Assembly: GCA_947462695.1 (NCBI GenBank)
Contig: CANHQC010000093.1
Coordinates: 1-7,484, forward strand
Direction: 5' to 3'
Source: Flavobacteriales bacterium
GTDB lineage: Bacteria; Bacteroidota; Bacteroidia; Flavobacteriales_D; Crocinitomicaceae
DNA length: 7,484 nt
Shown here: piece after piece, positions 6,295 to 7,484 of the stretch
Layout of the letters: every line of letters starts with the position of its first letter
How positions within the stretch are numbered: the stretch's first letter is position 1
Notes under the pieces: generated by a model
What the model saw: the letters and a program-made list of their open reading frames with translations, nothing else
Databases searched by the model: none
Told to the model about the DNA's origin: nothing
Position numbers and translations under genes: made by a program

Positions 6295-7484
6295 ATGAAT
6301 ACTTCGTTCAAGTTTTACATCCTTTTTGCGTTTTTAACATTGTCAACTTTTCATCTTTTTGCTCAAAAAAAACACCCACATCTTAGCAAAAAGAAACAAA
6401 TTGAAGAGTTGAAGATAAAAATGCAAATCACACGGGATTCAATTATCAATCTTCAATCGGATGTTTATACTCTGCTGACGCAAAGTTTGAAATTGCAGAA
6501 AGAGAAGGATAGTTTGTTGGATAAGATTAATTCACTCAACTCGAAAAAATCGTATTACAATGTTGAGGAGATTGTTGTTTTTAATAGTTTAAAAATTAAA
6601 GAGGAGTCAGAAAAAAATCCATTTCTATTGGGTGAAAGTCCTTCAAATTCAAAAAAATGGATGGCAATGGATTTAAGTGTAACAACCTTCCGTAATGGAG
6701 ACACATTGTTTCATGCACAAACCAATGAGCAATGGAAATATGCATTTGACAACAATACACCTGCATACTGTTTCGTGAATAATAATAGTTCAGAAGGTGT
6801 TTTGTACAATTGGATGGCAGTTAATGATTCGCGTGGATTAGCACCCTATAGCTGGCATGTTCCAACCAAAAATGAATTCCTTTTATTGAATTCTTCGGGA
6901 ATTGAATTGAAGAGTACTGGAGGGTGGGGAAATGCGTATTGCATGAATATGATGGCGACAGGAATGCGCGATGCATTCTCAGCTGATTTTTTATCAAAGG
7001 GTCATGCGGCATATTACTGGACGTCAGAAATAGGGTCCAGTTTAAAATCATGGGTATTTGTTTTACAAACAGATTATTCAAAAGGTACCTTAACCGAAGA
7101 GCGAAGAGAAAATGGGTATAGCGTAAGATGTGTTAAAGACATCTCTGATATTGGGATGGGAGGCGGTCGTGGAGGGAAGATTGGCAGGGATAATGGAAAT
7201 AACAGTGGTGGAGTAGGCATTTCTAGTCCAAAAACACGCATTCGTTTAAACGATCCTAATTTTGATAATATTAAGGTAGACAGAGAAGTACGAGTAAATT
7301 TAAAAATGATAATTGATGAAAACGGACAAATTATAAGTGCCCGTTCTACGTCTAAAACGACGACTACAGACCAAAAAATCATCGATCGAGTTATCAGTGA
7401 AGTGAAACGTCAAGTTCGATACAATCAAGATCCAGGCACTTCACCATATATAGTGTATTTAACGGTTGAAATTAACCCACGATG
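6295..7484 (+). CDS. Exported coiled-coil / FISUMP / TonB-C-like protein (3' end at window edge)
   Basis: The frame runs from ATG 6295 to the window edge without a stop, 396 codons plus TG; a next base of A would make TGA, so the gene may be complete but for one base. Residues 1-23 are a signal peptide (ending HLFA, then Q24). Residues 32-82 are a Lys/Glu/Leu-rich coiled coil. Residues 121-281 are a FISUMP domain, clearly paralogous to that of the preceding protein: WMAMDLSV, TTFRNGDTLF, EGVLYNWMAVNDSRGLAP, AAYYWTS and YSVRCVKD. Residues 286-310 are a Gly-rich linker. Residues 325-395 resemble the C-terminal domain of TonB/energy-transducer proteins (VRVNLKMIIDENGQIISAR, then a helix, then YIVYLTVEIN). 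Unlike usual TonB it seems to have a cleavable signal peptide rather than a retained membrane helix, and no Pro-rich span. It begins 26 bases after the barrel gene, so it is probably in the same operon. Function is inferred, not known. Confidence 0.86.
   Translation, partial: MNTSFKFYILFAFLTLSTFHLFAQKKHPHLSKKKQIEELKIKMQITRDSIINLQSDVYTLLTQSLKLQKEKDSLLDKINSLNSKKSYYNVEEIVVFNSLKIKEESEKNPFLLGESPSNSKKWMAMDLSVTTFRNGDTLFHAQTNEQWKYAFDNNTPAYCFVNNNSSEGVLYNWMAVNDSRGLAPYSWHVPTKNEFLLLNSSGIELKSTGGWGNAYCMNMMATGMRDAFSADFLSKGHAAYYWTSEIGSSLKSWVFVLQTDYSKGTLTEERRENGYSVRCVKDISDIGMGGGRGGKIGRDNGNNSGGVGISSPKTRIRLNDPNFDNIKVDREVRVNLKMIIDENGQIISARSTSKTTTTDQKIIDRVISEVKRQVRYNQDPGTSPYIVYLTVEINPR
6655..7137 (+). other. Second FISUMP domain, paralogue of the one at 3926-4420
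   Basis: The two domains share FRNGDTLF, the PAYC(Y/F)VN segment, GVLYNW-AV-D-RGLAP, AAYYWT and a final S-(I/V)-R-C. The middle differs: here GGWGNAYCMNMMATGMRDAF and there a shorter NGNWKSQV... GYRSFEAG region. Two copies in adjacent genes with different partner domains suggest duplication followed by domain shuffling. It is listed separately to record its exact place in the fusion. Confidence 0.85.
7267..7479 (+). other. TonB C-terminal-like domain
   Basis: The order is a strand-turn-strand (EVRVNLKMIIDENGQIISARSTSK), a polar turn (TTTTDQ), a helix (KIIDRVISEVKRQVRYN), then a short loop and a final strand (YIVYLTVEI). This matches the beta-alpha-beta layout of the TonB C-terminal fold, and Asp-x-Asn-Gly followed by (V/I)-I-S-A is typical of Bacteroidota members. 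A Gly-rich linker just before it is also usual there. Confidence 0.7.

Noticed and set aside
6821..7382. Two minus-strand open frames (6821-7081 and 7074-7382).
   Set aside because: They lie opposite the well-supported FISUMP/TonB-C gene, show no domain or low-complexity-free coherent protein, and are shadows of its codon pattern.

Overview
The window is AT-rich and holds six genes, all on the + strand and packed close together. It is the kind of sequence expected from a Bacteroidota genome, probably a Flavobacteriales/Crocinitomicaceae-like marine or freshwater bacterium. That placement is inference. It rests on FISUMP (Fibrobacter succinogenes major paralogous) domains, signal peptides ending in A|Q, PKD/Ig-like repeats of the 'C-x-G-E-T ... 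TTTY' kind, weak or absent Shine-Dalgarno sequences and a possible TAnnTTTG-type promoter. No rRNA, tRNA, CRISPR array, insertion sequence or attachment site is visible. The longest gap between genes is 87 bases, so no gene-free stretch reaches 300 bases.

Layout: (1) 2-916 is the 3' part of a Ser/Thr protein kinase gene, giving the end of the kinase C-lobe, one membrane helix, four thrombospondin type-3 (calcium-binding) repeats and a small Cys/aromatic-rich C-terminal domain. (2) 917-1003 is a short gap with a perfect 14-bp palindrome and a possible promoter. (3) 1004-1945 is a single-pass membrane-anchored protein with a short collagen-like Gly-Pro-X stretch. (4) 1957-3126 is a secreted, cysteine-rich protein with a central PKD/Ig-like domain. 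(5) 3129-3851 is an exported protein with a C-terminal coiled coil. (6) 3848-6268 is an exported FISUMP domain, four Ig-like repeats and a C-terminal segment that looks like an outer-membrane beta-barrel. (7) 6295-7484 is an exported coiled coil, a second FISUMP domain, a Gly-rich linker and a TonB-C-like domain, cut by the window edge at or just before its stop codon.

Genes 1004 to 7484 look like one transcription unit: gaps of 11 and 2 bases, a 4-base ATGA overlap, then 26 bases. All five products are predicted to be membrane-anchored or exported. Together with the transmembrane kinase they suggest an envelope-spanning assembly: an inner-membrane kinase sensing the periplasm, an inner-membrane collagen-like protein, periplasmic coiled-coil and Ig-like parts, an outer-membrane barrel carrying a FISUMP module, and a FISUMP/TonB-C protein that might bridge them. 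I do not recognise this gene set as a named system. The functional link is inferred from gene order and shared domains only.
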